From Patescibacteria group bacterium UBA5187 (lineage in GTDB: Bacteria > Patescibacteriota > Minisyncoccia > Phycocordibacterales > PALSA-1337), in contig DHWH01000024.1 in NCBI GenBank assembly GCA_002413065.1, positions 187 to 8,487 on the forward strand: 8,301 nucleotides of DNA. The letters are read 5' to 3'. Below the pieces are notes generated by a model. It had not been told where the DNA came from and did no database searches. It saw only the letters and a program-made list of their open reading frames with translations. Below are positions 6,816 to 8,301 of this stretch, piece after piece; within the stretch, counting starts at the first letter, position 1; the number at the start of each line of letters is the position of its first letter. Position numbers and translations under genes: made by a program.

Positions 6816-7712
6816 ATGGCTATGAATTCACTGCGCGAGTATATCTCTGAAGCTGTCATACGGAAAACCGCTATCGGTCATTTTAATATATCTACTCTCG
6901 ATGGTGTATGGGCCGTCGTCGATGCCGCACGTGAATTGAATCTTCCTGTCATTATCGGAGTGTCGGAAGGCGAGCGGGATTATGTCGGCGTGCGACAGAT
7001 CGCGGCAATCGTAAAAACTATTCGGGAAGAACGGGGTCAGCCTGTATTTTTGAATGCAGATCATACGTACTTATTTGATCGTGTCAAAGAAGCCATCGAT
7101 GCCGGCTTTGATTCGGTTATTTTCGACGGGGCACAGTTGTCTCTTGAAGAAAACATTGCGATAGCTAAAAAATGCGTAGAGTATGCCCGCCAGCACAGAT
7201 CAGAAAGAGGTGAGTCCGAAAGCCGCCACGAAGTCCTTGTTGAAGGCGAACTTGGATTCATTGGTACATCATCAAAAATCCTGGATGCCATTCCCGAAGG
7301 TGCCGTCGTCGGCGAAGCTTCCATGACTACACCTCTGGATGCGGAGAGATTCGTGCGCGAAACAGGCGTTGATCTTTTGGCGCCGGCAGTAGGTAATATC
7401 CACGGCGTCGTTCGTGGAGGCGACCCGGCTCTCAATATAGAGCGTGTGAAAAAAATATATGAAGCAGTCGGCGTGCCGCTCGTGCTTCATGGCGCTTCCG
7501 GAAATTCTGCCGATGATATTGAAAGGTGCGTTCAAAATGGCGTTGCCATCGTGCACGTCAATACGGAATTGCGCATCGCATATCGACGCGGCCTGATGAA
7601 ATCGCTTTCCGAAAATCCCGATGAGATCGCGGCGTACAAATATCTGCGACCCGCCAAATTGGAAATGCAGAAAGTGGTAACGGAAAAGCTGCGCATTATA
7701 AGCAGGCTTTAA
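6816..7712 (+). CDS. Class II (zinc) fructose/tagatose-bisphosphate aldolase family
   Basis: A 298-residue TIM-barrel aldolase of the short FbaA/KbaY/GatY type. Visible functional residues are D82-H83 in NADHTY (proton donor Asp and zinc His), E145 in VEGELG, H196 in GNIHG (zinc), H225 in VLHGAS (zinc) and N249 in HVNTEL (substrate phosphate/diol binding). The enzyme would cleave fructose 1,6- or tagatose 1,6-bisphosphate reversibly into dihydroxyacetone phosphate and glyceraldehyde 3-phosphate; the sequence does not separate the two substrates. A short charged insert at 128-139 (RSERGESESRHE) precedes the Glu motif. Two in-frame ATGs, 6816 and 6822, are both compatible with the family N-terminus (MxxLREYI); the first is reported, but 6822 is equally plausible. 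The divergent sugar kinase suggests a shared glycolytic role. Confidence 0.93.
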   Translation: MAMNSLREYISEAVIRKTAIGHFNISTLDGVWAVVDAARELNLPVIIGVSEGERDYVGVRQIAAIVKTIREERGQPVFLNADHTYLFDRVKEAIDAGFDSVIFDGAQLSLEENIAIAKKCVEYARQHRSERGESESRHEVLVEGELGFIGTSSKILDAIPEGAVVGEASMTTPLDAERFVRETGVDLLAPAVGNIHGVVRGGDPALNIERVKKIYEAVGVPLVLHGASGNSADDIERCVQNGVAIVHVNTELRIAYRRGLMKSLSENPDEIAAYKYLRPAKLEMQKVVTEKLRIISRL

Positions 7713-7720
7713 TTATTTTA
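7685..7720 (+). terminator. Weak candidate intrinsic terminator at the end of the aldolase gene
   Basis: AAAGCTGC (7685-7692) can pair with GCAGGCTTT (7702-7710) with one bulged G at 7705 and a 9-base loop, followed by the A/T-rich AATTATTTTA. The stem overlaps the last aldolase codons and stop. The U-tract is interrupted and the stem has only about 8 pairs, so this is a marginal call. Confidence 0.28.
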
Positions 7721-7746
7721 ATCACGTTTAATTAATCAATCACACC

Positions 7747-8019
7747 ATGTCTTCAAACGTTCAATTTGATGAGGATTCGTTTAGTTATGGAAATAGCAGT
7801 ACCCAGTCGGCTCGGCCTGTTCATAGCACCAATTCCGGACCTTCGAACCCGTCTTCAAATGTATCCTATTCTCCTGTGGATAAAAACGCGCCGAAAATGT
7901 CTCAATTCTTGATGCGTCACGGTCTCGCAAAATCAGATACGGTTGCTCAGCTTATTCTGGTTGCAATCGTGATCATCAATGCCGCTGTCGCGTATTATAT
8001 TTTTAAATATCTTGTATAG
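7747..8019 (+). CDS. Small Ser/Asn/Pro-rich tail-anchored membrane protein, unknown function
   Basis: A 90-residue protein with three visible parts: a low-complexity, Ser/Asn/Pro-rich N-terminal half (about residues 1-50) that looks disordered; a short amphipathic segment MSQFLMRHGLAKSD (51-64); and one strongly hydrophobic helix (about 67-88, VAQLILVAIVIINAAVAYYI) ending just before the C-terminus. It is therefore probably a single-pass, C-terminally anchored protein with the N-terminal part in the cytoplasm; there is no signal peptide. I recall small proteins with a similar 'xxLxxHGLAKxxxxAQ' plus terminal helix in candidate-phyla genomes, but cannot verify this here and name no function. 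No Shine-Dalgarno site precedes the ATG; the upstream 34 bp is very A/T-rich. It lies between the aldolase and the L25 gene, whose own promoter follows it. Confidence 0.75.
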   Translation: MSSNVQFDEDSFSYGNSSTQSARPVHSTNSGPSNPSSNVSYSPVDKNAPKMSQFLMRHGLAKSDTVAQLILVAIVIINAAVAYYIFKYLV

Positions 8020-8044
8020 TTTTGCATAAGTGTACCCGTAGCCG

Positions 8045-8072
8045 TTGACTTTTCACTGGATATATATATAAT
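8045..8072 (+). promoter_or_regulatory. Promoter of the L25/Ctc gene (TTGACT - 16 bp - TATAAT)
   Basis: This is the best sigma-70-like promoter in the window: -35 TTGACT (8045-8050, five of six consensus bases), a 16-bp spacer, and -10 TATAAT (8067-8072) at the end of a (TA)n run. The -10 covers the first two bases of the ATG at 8071 and ends 7 bases before the ATG at 8080, so initiation would fall at about the second ATG and produce a leaderless message. Confidence 0.7.
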
Positions 8073-8079
8073 GGTTCGC

Positions 8080-8301
8080 ATGTTGTCATTAACTGTCGAA
8101 AAGCGAGATTCCAAAGCCAAGGCTCAAAACCTTCGCAAAACAGGCATGATGCCTGCGGTTTTCTATGGTCCAAAAGAAGCTTCAACTTCAGTGGCAATTC
8201 CTCTCATCGAATTCAAAAAGATCTGGAAAAAGGCTGGTGAATCCTCGGTTGTCATATTGAAGGATACTGCCGGTGCCGAACACGAAGCCCTCATTCATGC
8301 T
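8080..8301 (+). CDS. rplY: 50S ribosomal protein L25 / general stress protein Ctc, 3' end missing
   Basis: The first 74 residues of the 5S rRNA-binding ribosomal protein L25 (Ctc type) are visible. Reading from 8080, MLSLTVEKR, the Arg-rich segment around LRKTGMMPAVFYGP (the family's LR-x-x-G-x-x-PAV-x-YG signature) and the following beta-strand region VAIPLIEFKKIWKKAGES are characteristic. The frame stays open to the window edge, so the C-terminal part, including any Ctc extension domain, cannot be seen. An in-frame ATG at 8071 would add only MVR, but it lies within the TATAAT box; the promoter position and the family's usual N-terminus both favour 8080. The gene appears to have its own promoter rather than depending on the small gene upstream. 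Confidence 0.93.
   Translation, partial: MLSLTVEKRDSKAKAQNLRKTGMMPAVFYGPKEASTSVAIPLIEFKKIWKKAGESSVVILKDTAGAEHEALIHA

Noticed and set aside
7061..7435. 124-codon open frame antisense to the aldolase
   Set aside because: It is complementary to the aldolase catalytic region and its residue pattern (Ser/Pro/Arg-rich) is what reverse frames of such genes usually give.
8060..8070. (TA)n run as a microsatellite or phase-variation repeat
   Set aside because: It is only about five units and is better explained as the A/T-rich end of the L25 promoter spacer and -10 box. Length variation would alter spacing, but there is no evidence for it here.
1..8301. Recoded TGA (glycine) as in Gracilibacteria/Absconditabacteria, suggested by absence of TGA stops
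   Set aside because: All genes are intact under the standard bacterial code with no in-frame TGA needed. Eight stop codons are too few to draw a conclusion from the absence of TGA.

Overview
The window looks like ordinary chromosome from a small-genome bacterium, most likely of the Candidate Phyla Radiation (Patescibacteria, Parcubacteria-like). This assignment is an inference. It rests on the sequence style of the queuine tRNA-ribosyltransferase (GGSFDKE pocket loop), the PfkB-type kinase with a CxxC near its N-terminus, very tight gene packing, no visible Shine-Dalgarno sequence before any start, and a small tail-anchored protein of a kind I associate with these bacteria. Ordinary stop codons are used (TAA or TAG in all eight genes whose 3' end is visible). 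No open frame needs a recoded TGA.

Layout from left to right: the 3' part of a LOG-family nucleotide phosphoribohydrolase (1-639, +), followed after 15 bp by a GT-B glycosyltransferase (655-1824, +). This converges, with a 29-bp overlap, on an MFS transporter of the Tet/DHA1 type (1796-3028, -). The transporter is divergent from tgt (3057-4304, +) across a 28-bp gap that carries a perfect 13-bp palindrome acting as a candidate -10 box for both strands. After tgt comes an unusual two-domain gene (4312-5742, +): a DUF5672 glycosyltransferase-like domain fused to a nucleotidyltransferase with an intact GS-x10-DxD plus third Asp. Its stop codon interlocks with that of a PfkB-family sugar kinase (5739-6776, -). 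The kinase is divergent across 39 bp from a class II fructose/tagatose-bisphosphate aldolase (6816-7712, +). The right end holds a 90-residue Ser/Asn/Pro-rich tail-anchored protein (7747-8019, +) and the 5' part of the ribosomal protein L25/Ctc gene (8080 to the window end, +).

How the genes fit together: the kinase and aldolase are plausibly the two consecutive hexose-phosphate steps of lower sugar metabolism (phosphorylation, then cleavage to trioses). The glycosyltransferase and the DUF5672 fusion suggest glycan or small-molecule modification. tgt and L25 belong to translation. There are no mobile elements, RNA genes, CRISPR arrays or gene-free stretches over 300 bases.

The two most interesting signals are the DUF5672-nucleotidyltransferase fusion and a recurring promoter geometry. 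Before several genes a TATAAT-like box ends only 6-10 bases before the ATG, and no ribosome binding site is present. This predicts leaderless or nearly leaderless mRNAs and helps to choose start codons (for example 8080 rather than 8071 for L25).
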